Part shown: piece after piece, positions 50,347 to 59,614 of the stretch
How the letters are laid out: the number at the start of each line of letters is the position of its first letter
Position numbering within the stretch: the stretch's first letter is position 1
Source of the DNA: Chloroflexota bacterium
GTDB lineage: Bacteria > Chloroflexota > Dehalococcoidia > Lucifugimonadales > JACPQL01
Length of the DNA stretch: 64,000 nt
Assembly: GCA_016190445.1 (NCBI GenBank)
Contig: JACPQL010000007.1
Location: 1 to 64,000, forward strand
Direction: 5' to 3'
The notes under the pieces: model-generated
What the model saw: only the letters and a program-made list of their open reading frames with translations
Told to the model about the DNA's origin: nothing
Database searches by the model: none
Made by a program: the position numbers and the translations under genes

Positions 50347-51543
50347 ATGCTAAGAGAGGTCCTACAGGGGCTACATGTTTTGGAGGTGGGGCGGTTCATC
50401 TCCGGCCCCTTCTGCGCCCGCCTTCTGGCCGATTGTGGTGCACAGGTGATCAAGGTGGAGCCCCCCGCCTGCGGTGACCCGGCGCGGGCCATGGGCCCCT
50501 TTCTGGGGGACAAGCCGCATCCTGAGCGCAGTGGCCTCTTCCTCTACGTCAACACCAACAAGCGGGGCATCACCCTGGACCTCTCCCGTCCCCAGGGCGC
50601 GGCCCTCTTCCGCCGCCTGGCCCGGGACGCGGACATCCTGGTGGACAACATGCCTGCGGGCACCCTGGAGAGTTGGGGGCTGGGCTACGACGGGCTGCGC
50701 CGGCTGAACCCCGCCCTGATAGTCGTCTCCATCACCGACTTCGGGCTCAGCGGTCCTCACAAGGGTTTCAAGGGGTCCCAACTGGTCCACGCCGCCATGG
50801 GTGGATGGATGAGCAGCAACGTCATGGATACGCGAGCACCTGTCCGCCCGGGAGGATGGGTAATCCACTACGTCGCAGGGGTGGCCGCGGCGCTCGGTGC
50901 CATGACGGCGGTGTTCCACCGCGACATCACCGGCGAGGGGATAGTGGTGGAACTGTCCCAGCAGGAGGTCATGCTGGAGGTCGGCTCCGCCCAGTTCACC
51001 GCCCAGATGCATACCGGCGTTGGTGTGACCAGGTCTCCGGGCAGCCTGGGCTTCCCCGGTCTTTTGCCCTGCCGGGACGGATGGGTGGGCCTGAACGCCA
51101 TGAGCTTCCGCAACTGGGCGAACCTATGCAAGCTGGTGGGCCACCCTGAGCTTTCCGAGGAGCCCGATTTGGCGCGGATGGCGGGGCGGCAGGCCCGCGC
51201 CGCCGAGTTGACGGCCATGGTGTTGCCCTGGTCAGAGTCCAGGGGCAAGTGGGAGATACTCATGGACGGTCTGAAACAGGGTGCCACGGTGGGGTTTGTG
51301 GCCACGACGGAGGACATCGCGAATTTCCCCATACACGAGGAGCGCGGCTTCTTTGTGGAGGTGGCACACCCGGAGATGGGTAAAGTCAAGCTGCCCGGGC
51401 CGCCATTCCGTCTGGGCGCAGGGGCGCCCCACACATCACCCACGCCCGCTCCCACGCTGGGGCAGCACAACAACGAGGTTTACCAGGAGGCAGGGCTCAG
51501 CCAGGAGGAGGTAGAGGCCATGGCCCAGGAGGGGACCATCTAA
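50347..51543 (+). CDS. Family III CoA-transferase subunit with His at the catalytic Asp position
   Basis: A 398-residue CaiB/BaiF protein: N-terminal LEVGRFISGPFCARLLADCGAQVIKVE and NTNKRGITLDL. In this family an Asp (Asp169 in formyl-CoA transferase) forms the enzyme-anhydride; here the matching residue is H174 (GWVIHYVAG), so this subunit is probably not catalytic alone. Its stop and the next gene's start overlap (TAATG), and the next gene has the Asp, suggesting a two-subunit enzyme like SmtAB or BbsEF. GTG 50341 is an alternative start. Confidence 0.87.
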   Translation: MLREVLQGLHVLEVGRFISGPFCARLLADCGAQVIKVEPPACGDPARAMGPFLGDKPHPERSGLFLYVNTNKRGITLDLSRPQGAALFRRLARDADILVDNMPAGTLESWGLGYDGLRRLNPALIVVSITDFGLSGPHKGFKGSQLVHAAMGGWMSSNVMDTRAPVRPGGWVIHYVAGVAAALGAMTAVFHRDITGEGIVVELSQQEVMLEVGSAQFTAQMHTGVGVTRSPGSLGFPGLLPCRDGWVGLNAMSFRNWANLCKLVGHPELSEEPDLARMAGRQARAAELTAMVLPWSESRGKWEILMDGLKQGATVGFVATTEDIANFPIHEERGFFVEVAHPEMGKVKLPGPPFRLGAGAPHTSPTPAPTLGQHNNEVYQEAGLSQEEVEAMAQEGTI

Positions 51544-52781
51544 TGCCGCAGCCAGCGTTCCGTGGTGTGCGTATCCTGGACATGACCCACTTTTTGGCTG
51601 GCCCCGAGGTGACCCGCCACCTGGCGAACTTGGGTGCCCAGGTCATCAAGGTGGAGTCTTTGCAGCATTTCGACGCGGCCCGCAACCTTGGCACCCCCAA
51701 GGGCGAGGGCCCTCTCTACGAGCTCTCCTCTACCTACATCCACTACAACCGCCACAAGCAGGGCATCACCCTGAACCTTTACGATCCCCGCGGAGTGAAG
51801 ACGTTCAAGGAGTTGGCCCGCATATCCGACGCTGTGACGGAGAACTTTCCTTGCGGCACCCTGGAGCGCCTGGGCGTGGCCCCAGAGGCCCTCTGGGAGG
51901 TGAACCCCACCCTGGTGGTCTTCCGAATGGGGGCCTTCGGCGCCACCGGCTCGTGGCGCACTTATCCCTCCTTCGCCACCTCCCTGGGCCAGATCGGCGG
52001 CTTCTGGGAGCTCACAGGCTACCCTGACGACCTGCCCAGCAACTTCAACTTCGCCGGGGTGGACCCCATCAACGGCGTGCTGGCCGCCTTCGCGCTGGCG
52101 GCGGGCCTGCGCCACCGCCAGCGGACAGGCAAGGGCTTCGTTGTGGACTTCTCGCAACTGGAGGCCTTCACCACCCTCTTCGGGGATGCCCTGGCTGACT
52201 ACACCATGAACGGCAGGGTGCAGACCCGGCAGGCCAACCGTCATCCTGGGGGCGCACTTCAGGGGGTGTACCCCTGCCAGGGCGAGGACCGGTGGGTGGC
52301 CATCACGGTGTGTACCGACAAGGAGTGGGCCGCCTTCTGCCGTGTCCTGGGCGAACCTACCTGGTGCCGCGACGCCAGGTTCCAGACGCAGGAGGGGCGC
52401 CTCGGCCACCACGATGAGTTGGACGCCCACATAGCCTCCTGGACGGCGGAGCGGGATGCCTGGGAGGTCGCCCAGCTTCTCCAGGAGGCGGGCATAGCCG
52501 CTGGCCACACCATAAAACCCGCCGACATCCTGGAAGACCCCCACCTCTCCCAGCGCGGCTGCTTTGAGGAGATAGAGAGGCCCTATAGCGGGCGGCGCCC
52601 CTTCTTCAGGCCTGCCATCCGCCTGTCCGGGCTGCCACGGACTCCGACGGAGCCGCCCCCAACCCTGGGCCAGCACAACCACCAGGTGCTGGCCACCCTA
52701 CTGGGCCTTGCCGAGGAGGAGCTGCGCTCCCTGGAGGAAGCGGCGGTCATCGGCACCAATCCTATCAACCTGCGTGTGTAG
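51543..52781 (+). CDS. Family III CoA-transferase subunit (catalytic Asp present)
   Basis: A 412-residue CaiB/BaiF protein with ILDMTHFLAGPEVTRHLANLGAQVIKVE, HKQGITLNL, and D174 (FAGVDPINGVLAA) where the catalytic Asp belongs. It likely moves CoA between carboxylic acids. Coupled to the preceding subunit by a 1-base overlap and followed by a cyclase-type hydrolase and an MFS gene. Confidence 0.9.
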   Translation: MPQPAFRGVRILDMTHFLAGPEVTRHLANLGAQVIKVESLQHFDAARNLGTPKGEGPLYELSSTYIHYNRHKQGITLNLYDPRGVKTFKELARISDAVTENFPCGTLERLGVAPEALWEVNPTLVVFRMGAFGATGSWRTYPSFATSLGQIGGFWELTGYPDDLPSNFNFAGVDPINGVLAAFALAAGLRHRQRTGKGFVVDFSQLEAFTTLFGDALADYTMNGRVQTRQANRHPGGALQGVYPCQGEDRWVAITVCTDKEWAAFCRVLGEPTWCRDARFQTQEGRLGHHDELDAHIASWTAERDAWEVAQLLQEAGIAAGHTIKPADILEDPHLSQRGCFEEIERPYSGRRPFFRPAIRLSGLPRTPTEPPPTLGQHNHQVLATLLGLAEEELRSLEEAAVIGTNPINLRV

Positions 52782-52814
52782 TGCCACGGGCCTGGGGATG
52801 GCAGCGGAGAAGCT

Positions 52815-53489
52815 GTGAGCGAACTGGTGGACTTGACCCTGACTCTGGGCGGCGAGCGGATGACCCCCGTGCCTGGCCTGCTGGGCGTGGAGATCGAGCC
52901 GGTCCATGTGCATGAGCGCGACTATCGCTCCAACTCCCGCATCTCCATGAGCATCCACCTGGGCACCCACGTGGATGCCCCTTACCACTTCGTCCCCGGG
53001 GGCGCCACCGTGGACCAGGTGCCTCTGGAGCAGTTCACGGGGACAGGAATTCTCATTGACCTGAGGGGCCGGTGGCGCCGGCGCGCCTCCATAGGCCCGG
53101 CGGAGCTGTGGGGAGCTGGCGTGGGCCGGGAGCAGGCCATGGACCGGATGGCGGTCCTCTTCACCGGCTGGACGGCCAGCGAGTCTGGCTCCACCCGTCT
53201 CTACACCGACAATCCCTTCCTCTCTCCTGAGGCAGCCCGTTCCCTGGTGGAGGCAAAGGTGCGAGCTGTGGCCGTGGACTTCCCAGTGGACCAGTCCCCT
53301 GGAGATGCGCCTCCCAGCCCGCACCAGTTTCCCGTCCACCGCATCCTGCTGGGTGCCGGCATCCCCATCATCGAGAACCTGGTCAACCTGGACCGGCTGG
53401 TGGGAAGACAGTTTGAGCTATGGGCCTTGCCCCTCAAGATACACCGCGGCAACGGCGGTGCCACCCGAGCCGTTGCCAGGCTGCTTTAG
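52815..53489 (+). CDS. Cyclase family protein (kynurenine formamidase-like metal hydrolase)
   Basis: A 224-residue protein of the PF04199 cyclase family. The metal motif HLGTHVDAPYHF gives H48, H52, D54 and H58, the usual zinc or manganese set. Members open formamides, lactones or isatin. Start GTG 52815 with GCGGAGAAGC upstream. In the FAD/CoA-transferase block it may hydrolyse a lactone or amide of the pathway. Confidence 0.85.
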   Translation: MSELVDLTLTLGGERMTPVPGLLGVEIEPVHVHERDYRSNSRISMSIHLGTHVDAPYHFVPGGATVDQVPLEQFTGTGILIDLRGRWRRRASIGPAELWGAGVGREQAMDRMAVLFTGWTASESGSTRLYTDNPFLSPEAARSLVEAKVRAVAVDFPVDQSPGDAPPSPHQFPVHRILLGAGIPIIENLVNLDRLVGRQFELWALPLKIHRGNGGATRAVARLL

Positions 53490-53642
53490 CAGACCCACCC
53501 TGAGCGTGGCTCTCCCCTTTCCGGTTCGGGGCCTCCAGCCCCGCTCGACTGCCAGGTGGCAAACTGCTATCATGCGTCTCTCCTGGGACAGGCGCTGGTG
53601 ACATGAGCCTTCAACGATGACTAGAGAGCACCACGGCAGTTT

Positions 53643-54923
53643 ATGATCACCCCTGCCATCCCGCGGCGTTTGCCGCACGCCCTGGACGCCCTGGGACTAC
53701 GGGAATTCCGCCTTCTTTGGTTCTCCTCCTGGCTTGGGTACGTGGCCAGATGGATGGAGATTATTGTGACGGCGGACCTGGTCTACAGGATGACCGGGTC
53801 TCCCTTTCTCACCGCCGTGGTGGGCTTCTGCCGCTCCATACCGACGGTAGCTCTGGGCCTCTTTGCCGGCATCCTGGCAGACAAGGTGGACCGAAAGCGA
53901 CTCCTTCTGGCGGTCCAGGGAGTTAACCTGGCCGTTATCGGCGTGCTGGCTGTCCTGGCCCTCACCGAGACCATAGCCCTGTGGCAGGTCATCCTCATCA
54001 CCCTGACCATGGGAGTAGGCTGGGTCTCGGACTACCCCTCGCGCCGCTCCCTGGTCCTGGACATAGTGGGGCGCGAGCGTATCACCAACGCCATAGCCCT
54101 GGATGCCTCTGCCATGGTGGGTAGCAAGATGGCTGGCCCAGCTCTGGGCGGCCTGCTCATCTGGCTCGTCGGCGCCGGGGGCGCCTTCGCGGTCATGGCG
54201 GCCTGCTACCTCGGCAGTCTTGCCCTGCTCTCTCTGCTCCGGCCGCCACCTGTGAGGGGGGCACGAGCACCCAGGCAGCCGGTATTCTCCGCGTTGGTAG
54301 AGGGAATGCGTTACGCCCGGTCCAGGCCAGTCCTATGGGGCGCCTTGCTGGTCACGGTGGTGGCCAACCTCTTCATCTTTCCCTACATCGTACTGGTGCC
54401 GGTGCTGGCCCGCGATGTGCTGGGCGTGGGGCCGGTCCTCATGGGCCTGCTGGGCGCTGCTGAGGGGATGGGCTCACTGGTGGGCACCCTTTTCGTGGCC
54501 TCTCTGGGAAACATCACCCGCCATGGCCGCGTCTTTGCCTTCGGCACCCTGGCGGCGGCGGTCTCCCTCTCTGTCTTCGGCTTCTCCCACTGGTACCCCC
54601 TGTCGCTGGCCCTTCTACTGGCCACAGGCGTGTGCCTCGCGGGCTTCGCCAGCATGCAGAGCACCATATTCCTCCTCGGCTCCCCGGACCACCTGCGGGG
54701 GCGGGTCTTCGGCACCCTTATGCTGGCGATCGGTATGAATCCCGTGGGGATGTTATATTTGGGGTTCCTCTCCAGTCATTTTGGCGCGGCCAACGGGGTG
54801 GCCACCAATGCCCTCACCGCCGTGGCACTGATGCTGGTGGTCCTCGCTCTGGTCTCTCCTCTCTGGCGTGAGCCGACAGCGCCGCCATCCCGGGTCTCGG
54901 GCCAGCAGGGGACCTCAAGTTGA
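53643..54923 (+). CDS. MFS transporter (MFS_3/EntS-like)
   Basis: About 426 residues and 12 helices, opening with LDALGLREFRLLWFSSWLGYVARWMEI and the loop GILADKVDRKRLL. Last gene of the 48714-54923 block on the same strand. Related to the proteins at 3532 and 36081. The TGA stop overlaps the -35 box of the citrate synthase promoter. Confidence 0.87.
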   Translation: MITPAIPRRLPHALDALGLREFRLLWFSSWLGYVARWMEIIVTADLVYRMTGSPFLTAVVGFCRSIPTVALGLFAGILADKVDRKRLLLAVQGVNLAVIGVLAVLALTETIALWQVILITLTMGVGWVSDYPSRRSLVLDIVGRERITNAIALDASAMVGSKMAGPALGGLLIWLVGAGGAFAVMAACYLGSLALLSLLRPPPVRGARAPRQPVFSALVEGMRYARSRPVLWGALLVTVVANLFIFPYIVLVPVLARDVLGVGPVLMGLLGAAEGMGSLVGTLFVASLGNITRHGRVFAFGTLAAAVSLSVFGFSHWYPLSLALLLATGVCLAGFASMQSTIFLLGSPDHLRGRVFGTLMLAIGMNPVGMLYLGFLSSHFGAANGVATNALTAVALMLVVLALVSPLWREPTAPPSRVSGQQGTSS

Positions 54924-54948
54924 CATACCCCAGCATGGGTGATACAGT
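54920..54948 (+). promoter_or_regulatory. Promoter of citrate synthase
   Basis: TTGACA (54920-54925), 17 bases, TACAGT (54943-54948). The leader of about 240 bases holds a CCCC/GGGG hairpin near 55071-55100; no known riboswitch class is recognised. Confidence 0.6.
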
Positions 54949-55195
54949 GAACAAACGGAGGCCTACCGGGCTCCCGTGCCCCATCACCTGGGCGCGTGGC
55001 TGTTGGCAAGGGGTGAGTCTCGTATGGTAGAGGCGGTGGTCGTCGAGGCGCGGTGCCACGCTGCTCTAAGTCCCCTTTTCGCAAGCGTTTTCGGGGGATA
55101 AGTGCGTCCCCCTTTGGTCTGTGGACCGGGCAGTGCGCGGGCCATGGAACAAGCCCGGCGTCTCCCGGAAGGAGCGACACGCAGGAGGGTGACTG

Positions 55196-56341
55196 ATGAC
55201 CACACAGCAGCGGGAAATATCGCTGGCCCGGGGGCTCAAGGGCGTGTACCTTGATACCACAGAGTCCAGCGACGTACAGGGCGACATTGGCAAACTCATC
55301 TACCGTGGCTACAACATCCACGACCTGGCAGAGCAGTCCACCTTCGAAGAGACCATCTACCTTCTCCTCTACGGCAAGCTCCCCACCCGCGCTCAACTGA
55401 ACCAGTTCGGTGCCACGCTGCACCAGAGCGGGAAAGTCCCCGGGCCAGTGATTGACATCATTCGGTCGGTGCAGAAGTCCCACCCCATGGACGTCCTGCG
55501 CACGGCGGTCTCCGCGCTGTCTGCCTTCGATCCTGAGACGGAAGACAACTCGCCCGAGGCGACCCTGCGCAAGGGCATTCGCCTCACCGCCCAGACGCCC
55601 ACCATTGTGTGCGCCCACGATCGTATTCGCCACGGGCTCAAGCCGGTGGAGCCCAATCCTAGCCTGAACTTCGCGGCCAACTTCCTGTACATGCTCAAGG
55701 GTGAAGCCCCCTCAGAAGCCGATACAAAGCTGATGGACACGGACTTTATCCTGCATGCGGACCACGGCTCCAACGCATCGGCCTTTGGGGCGCGGGTGGC
55801 CGCCAGCACCCTGGCGGACCTCCACTGCGCCGTCGTGGCGGGGGTCGCTACTCTCAAGGGCCCCTGGCACGGCGGTGCCGCCGAGAAGGTCATGGAGATG
55901 GCCCTGGAGATTGGCGAGGAGTCCAAGGCCCTCTCCTACATCGAGGATAGACTGAAGAAGGGGGACCGGGTGATGGGCTTTGGGCACCGGGTGTACACGG
56001 CGGAGGACCCCCGGGCCCGCCACCTGCGGGATAGGGCCAAGGCGCTGGGAGATAGGATGGGCCAGCCCAAGTGGTGGCGCATCCTGAGTGCAGTGGAGGA
56101 GAGGATGCGTCCTTACGCCCGCCGGGGCATCTGCGTCAACGTGGACTTCTGGTCCGGGTCCATCTACTATCTCCTCGGCATTCCTGAGGACCTGTTCATC
56201 TCCATCTTCGCCATCGGACGGGTCCCAGGGTGGGCGGTCCAGGTGCTGGAGCAGCAAAAGAACAACATTCTGATCAGGCCCCTGCTCAAGTACGTGGGCC
56301 CAATGGATGTGCCGTACGTCCCCATAGACCAGCGGTCATAA
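55196..56341 (+). CDS. gltA: Citrate synthase (citrate/2-methylcitrate synthase family)
   Basis: A 381-residue enzyme that condenses acetyl-CoA (or propionyl-CoA) with oxaloacetate. Catalytic residues are visible: H190 (HADHGSNAS), H264 (GFGHRVY) and D317 (NVDFWSG). Size fits the short archaeal/Gram-positive type rather than the long NADH-regulated type. GCAGGAGGG precedes the ATG. A 73-residue zinc protein follows 64 bases later in the same direction. Confidence 0.93.
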   Translation: MTTQQREISLARGLKGVYLDTTESSDVQGDIGKLIYRGYNIHDLAEQSTFEETIYLLLYGKLPTRAQLNQFGATLHQSGKVPGPVIDIIRSVQKSHPMDVLRTAVSALSAFDPETEDNSPEATLRKGIRLTAQTPTIVCAHDRIRHGLKPVEPNPSLNFAANFLYMLKGEAPSEADTKLMDTDFILHADHGSNASAFGARVAASTLADLHCAVVAGVATLKGPWHGGAAEKVMEMALEIGEESKALSYIEDRLKKGDRVMGFGHRVYTAEDPRARHLRDRAKALGDRMGQPKWWRILSAVEERMRPYARRGICVNVDFWSGSIYYLLGIPEDLFISIFAIGRVPGWAVQVLEQQKNNILIRPLLKYVGPMDVPYVPIDQRS

Positions 56342-56405
56342 GGACTCTCGCGGCGCAGAGCGAAGCCTGCGACCGCCCTAGCAGAAAGGAGCGCTGGGCA
56401 CCAAG

Positions 56406-56627
56406 ATGCAGTACAGTGTGGAACACCAGGTCCTGGAGCGAAATGATGCCGGACTAGTCTGCACGCACTACTGGCTTATCGCAAGCCCTAACGGGCCCAC
56501 AAGCCAGGGGGTGTGCAAAGTCTGCGGAGAGGCCAGAGAGTTCAAGAACTCGGTCCAGATCACCAGTTGGGAGTCCGAGGGGGGTGACTACCGCCAGCAC
56601 GGCCTGACGGTGGACCGGACGCTGTAG
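56406..56627 (+). CDS. 73-residue zinc-ribbon-like protein, Chloroflexota type
   Basis: A small protein with C19-T-H21-Y-W, then SPNGPTSQGVC37-KVC40-GEAREFKNS. The CxH...CxxC pattern suggests one zinc. The CTHYWLI...PNGPTSxGxCKxCG text looks like a small conserved family that I associate with Chloroflexota, where it is uncharacterised (from memory, not a search). It lies between citrate synthase and a strong terminator. The ribosome site (AAAGGAG) is rather far from the ATG. Confidence 0.75.
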   Translation: MQYSVEHQVLERNDAGLVCTHYWLIASPNGPTSQGVCKVCGEAREFKNSVQITSWESEGGDYRQHGLTVDRTL

Positions 56628-56646
56628 TGGCTTCTGTCAGGACCAG

Positions 56647-56686
56647 GCCGGGGGCGCACGACCTTGGGGCGCCCCCGGCTCTTTTT
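56647..56686 (+). terminator. Rho-independent terminator
   Basis: GCCGGGGGCGC (56647-56657) pairs perfectly with GCGCCCCCGGC (56669-56679) over an 11-base loop, followed by TCTTTTT. It closes the citrate synthase transcript and argues against the methyltransferase starting at 56627. Confidence 0.9.
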
Positions 56687-56704
56687 GCCCACCCGCATCA
56701 CCGC

Positions 56705-57931
56705 ATGGCAGGAGCACCGTTGGCCAGCGCCGAAGAGGAAGTCCGCCTTCGCATCCACAGGGATGGGCCCATCACCTTCCGCGAGTTCATGGAGGTGGCC
56801 CTGTACGCCCCAGGCGTGGGGTACTACGCCAGCCGGGGAGCGGAGAGCGCCCAGCGGGACTACTTCACCGCTCCCAGCGTGCATCCCCTGTTCGGCGCGC
56901 TGGTGGCCCATCAGCTTCAGCAGTTCTGGGAGGCGCTGGGGCGCCCAGAGGCCTTCTGGGTGGTGGAGCCAGGCGCCGGCGATGGCCTGCTCTGCCGCGA
57001 CATCCTGAGCTGGCTGTCCCACCTGGACACCTCCATGGCCCACGCTGTACGCTATGTTGTCACTGATCGGGGCAGCGGGCTGAGGGTGGAGCAGGAGCTA
57101 CCGGCGGACCTCCTGCCCAGGGTGCACCGTATTCGGACGGCCGGCCTGCCCCTGGGCCCCATCACGGGGTGCATCATCTCCAACGAGCTTCTGGACGCCT
57201 TCCCCGTGCACAGGGTAACAGTGCAGGGGGGCCGTCTGCGTGAGATATACGTGGGCCTCGACGCTCAGGGTGGGTTGGTGGAACGGTTGGGGAGGCCGTC
57301 CACACCGGCCCTGGAGAAGCGTTTCAGGGAGCTGGGCATATCCCTGCCCGAGGGGTACCGCACCGAGGTGAACCTGGAGCTGGCGTCATGGGTACGGGAG
57401 GTGGCCTCCACCCTGGAGCGAGGTTTTGTGCTCACCGTGGACTACGGCCACCCCGCCACCGACCTGTACGGCCCCACCAGGTCCCGGGGCACCCTCCGCT
57501 GCTACTACAGGCACACCCTAAACGCGAATCCCTACCAGCATGTGGGACGGCAGGACATAAGCGTGCACGTGGACTTCACCACGCTGATCCGCCTGGGAGA
57601 GCCAGCAGGGCTCCAGACCCTGGGCTTCGCCACCCAGGGGGAGTTCCTGGAGAACCTGGGGTTCCGCGCCTACCTAGCGAGCCTGGCGGCGCGGCGCGAC
57701 CTTCACCCAGCCGTCCGTCGCAACAACCAGATGGCCATGGAGGAGCTGGTCAAGCCCGACGGCATGGGCGCCTTTCGCGTGCTGGCGCAGGGAAAGGGCG
57801 TGGGTGCCCCCGCGCTGCACGGCTTCAGTCGAGACAACCCACTGTGCCAACGCCTGGAGGCCGAGAGCGGGACATTGCCCGTGCCCATGGCCACCAAGCA
57901 CCACCTGGCGGGCCGTCTGTGGCACGGCTAG
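56705..57931 (+). CDS. SAM-dependent methyltransferase, NDUFAF7-like
   Basis: About 408 residues of the Methyltransf_28/NDUFAF7 family, whose mitochondrial member methylates an Arg of complex I. Seen: ITFREFMEVALYAPGVGYYAS, WVVEPGAGDGLLCRDIL (SAM loop), ISNELLDAFPVHRV and TVDYGHPATDLYG. ATG 56705 lies past the terminator; a TTG at 56720 with AGGAG five bases upstream is an equally good start. Four-base overlap with the convergent HD gene. Confidence 0.85.
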   Translation: MAGAPLASAEEEVRLRIHRDGPITFREFMEVALYAPGVGYYASRGAESAQRDYFTAPSVHPLFGALVAHQLQQFWEALGRPEAFWVVEPGAGDGLLCRDILSWLSHLDTSMAHAVRYVVTDRGSGLRVEQELPADLLPRVHRIRTAGLPLGPITGCIISNELLDAFPVHRVTVQGGRLREIYVGLDAQGGLVERLGRPSTPALEKRFRELGISLPEGYRTEVNLELASWVREVASTLERGFVLTVDYGHPATDLYGPTRSRGTLRCYYRHTLNANPYQHVGRQDISVHVDFTTLIRLGEPAGLQTLGFATQGEFLENLGFRAYLASLAARRDLHPAVRRNNQMAMEELVKPDGMGAFRVLAQGKGVGAPALHGFSRDNPLCQRLEAESGTLPVPMATKHHLAGRLWHG

Positions 57932-58497
57932 CCGGGGTTGAGCCCCAGCGCGGCGGCCACGGGCTTCAGGGCGTCAATGACAACAGAGATGTGCTGGTCT
58001 AGGTCTACTCCTATTTCCTGGGCCCCCTGCACGATATCCTCCCGGTTCACCGCTCTGGCGAAGGCCTTGTCCTTCATCTTCCGCCTCACCGACTGCGCAG
58101 TGGTGTCCTCCAGGCTCTTGGAGGGGCGCACCAGGGCCACGGCGGTGACGAAGCCGCTAAGCTCGTCCACGGCAAACAGGGCATGCTCCATCAGGGACTC
58201 TCGGGGCACGCCGGTGTGGTTGCCGTGGGAGAGGACGGCCCGGACAATGTTCTCCGGGTAGCCCCGCTGCCGAAGGATGTCGGCGCCGTAGGTGGGGTGC
58301 TGCTCCGGCGAGGGGCAGACATCCCAGTCGAAGTCGTGCAGGAGACCCACCACCCCCCACAATCCCTCGTCCTCACCGAAGTGGCGGGCATAGGCGCGCA
58401 TGGCGGCCTCCACCGCCAGCCCGTGCTTGATAAGGGTATCACCTTTGGCGTGCTCCTGTAGAAGCGTGAAGGCGCTCTCTCTGTCCACAGTGCTCAT
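57928..58497 (-). CDS. HD-domain phosphohydrolase
   Basis: A 189-residue HDIG-type protein. His25 (IKHGLAVE), the HD pair in LLHDFDWD and later His/Asp residues (LSHGNH, VDELSG) make up the metal site. Members hydrolyse phosphate esters of nucleotides. GGGAGG precedes the ATG. Downstream of the LysR gene on the same strand, but with about 70 bases between. Confidence 0.85.
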   Translation of the reverse strand: MSTVDRESAFTLLQEHAKGDTLIKHGLAVEAAMRAYARHFGEDEGLWGVVGLLHDFDWDVCPSPEQHPTYGADILRQRGYPENIVRAVLSHGNHTGVPRESLMEHALFAVDELSGFVTAVALVRPSKSLEDTTAQSVRRKMKDKAFARAVNREDIVQGAQEIGVDLDQHISVVIDALKPVAAALGLNPG

Positions 58498-58569
58498 GCC
58501 TTCCTCCCCATTTCAGAAGGGCACTTACGGCTCTCACCGCCCTCCCTCGCCGAGTATAGCACTCCAGAG

Positions 58570-59469
58570 CTAGACCTGCCGCCCCGCGCGCTCCTCCCGC
58601 ACCGTCTTCTCCAGGACGGAGATAAAGTTGAGGACGCCGCGCGCCAGGTGCTTTCCCCGAAGGGTGATCACGCCTGCCTGGTCCACGGGCAGAAGGTGGG
58701 ACAGGCTGACCACGCCCAGGTGTCGCTCGTCCTCGGGGTCTATGGCCAGCCTGGGGCCCACGGAGATGCCCATCCCAAGGGCCACGTAGCGTTTTATCAT
58801 GTCCATGCTCTCCATCTCCACCACCACCTGGTACCGCAGGCCCTTGCGCTGGAACAGGCCCTCCAGCAGGGTGCGGGTGTAGGTACCTGGAGACATCAGG
58901 ATGAGGGGCCATGTGGCAATGTCCTCCAGGGATACGACGGGCAGGCCCAGGATGGGATGGCCCAGGGGCGCGATGAGCACACGTTCGTAGGTGAAGAGGG
59001 CATGAAACTCCAGAGGGAGGTTCGTCTCCCGCGCGGGCACCAGGCCCAGGTCCACCTCCCCCGAGTTGACCAGCTCCAGGACCCGGGCCCTGTTGCGAGA
59101 CAGGAGGCGTATGGGCATCTGGGGGTACTCGGCACGGAAGTTGCGGACCACCTGAAGGAGGGTGTGGGGGATCATGTCCGGCGTGGTGGCCACGGACACA
59201 GAGCCCTTGTGCTCCGCCGTCTTGAGCTTGGCCACCAGCGAGTCCATCCCCTCGATGAGCGGCATTGCCAGCTCGTATAGCTCTTCACCCTCCTTGGTGA
59301 GCTGGATGGGCCGCTTGACCCTATCGAACAGCACCACCCCCAGATCGCTCTCAAGCTTCTGAATATGCGTGGTCACGGTGGGCTGCCCCAGCTCCAGGAG
59401 TTCTGCCGCCTTGGAGATGCTGCGCAGCCTGGCGGCGTAGCAGAAGCTATTCAACTCCCGCAGTTCCAT
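58570..59469 (-). CDS. LysR-family transcriptional regulator
   Basis: A 299-residue regulator: winged helix at the start (MELRELNSFCYAARLRSISK..LGQPTVTTHIQKLE) and a periplasmic-binding-like effector domain (about 90-290). ATG 59469 has AGGAGG five bases upstream. It is divergent from a 56-residue gene, with a 10-base inverted repeat in the shared region (59486-59536). LysR proteins commonly control the divergent gene and themselves. Confidence 0.9.
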   Translation of the reverse strand: MELRELNSFCYAARLRSISKAAELLELGQPTVTTHIQKLESDLGVVLFDRVKRPIQLTKEGEELYELAMPLIEGMDSLVAKLKTAEHKGSVSVATTPDMIPHTLLQVVRNFRAEYPQMPIRLLSRNRARVLELVNSGEVDLGLVPARETNLPLEFHALFTYERVLIAPLGHPILGLPVVSLEDIATWPLILMSPGTYTRTLLEGLFQRKGLRYQVVVEMESMDMIKRYVALGMGISVGPRLAIDPEDERHLGVVSLSHLLPVDQAGVITLRGKHLARGVLNFISVLEKTVREERAGRQV

Positions 59470-59485
59470 GGGTTCCTCCTGGCAT

Positions 59486-59536
59486 GTATCATGTATGACG
59501 ATGTCTATTATCACACAATATCCCTTTACATGATAC
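59486..59536. promoter_or_regulatory. Inverted repeat, likely LysR operator
   Basis: GTATCATGTA (59486-59495) and TACATGATAC (59527-59536) are perfect 10-base inverted arms 31 bases apart. Between them on the minus strand is TGTGATAAT (59507-59515), an extended -10 for the LysR gene. Confidence 0.6.
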
Positions 59537-59614
59537 CGGCTGAGGGGGATAATGGGAATCGAAAAGAGAACAGGGCGCGGTGCCCTGCCTCGGTTTGGAA
59601 AAGGAGATGGTGTC

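Noticed and set aside
54949..55195. Riboswitch in the citrate synthase leader
   Set aside because: A hairpin is visible but no known aptamer signature was found; recorded only as a long leader.
56627..56704. Earlier GTG start for the NDUFAF7-like gene
   Set aside because: It would place a strong Rho-independent terminator inside the coding sequence; residues there are not family-like.
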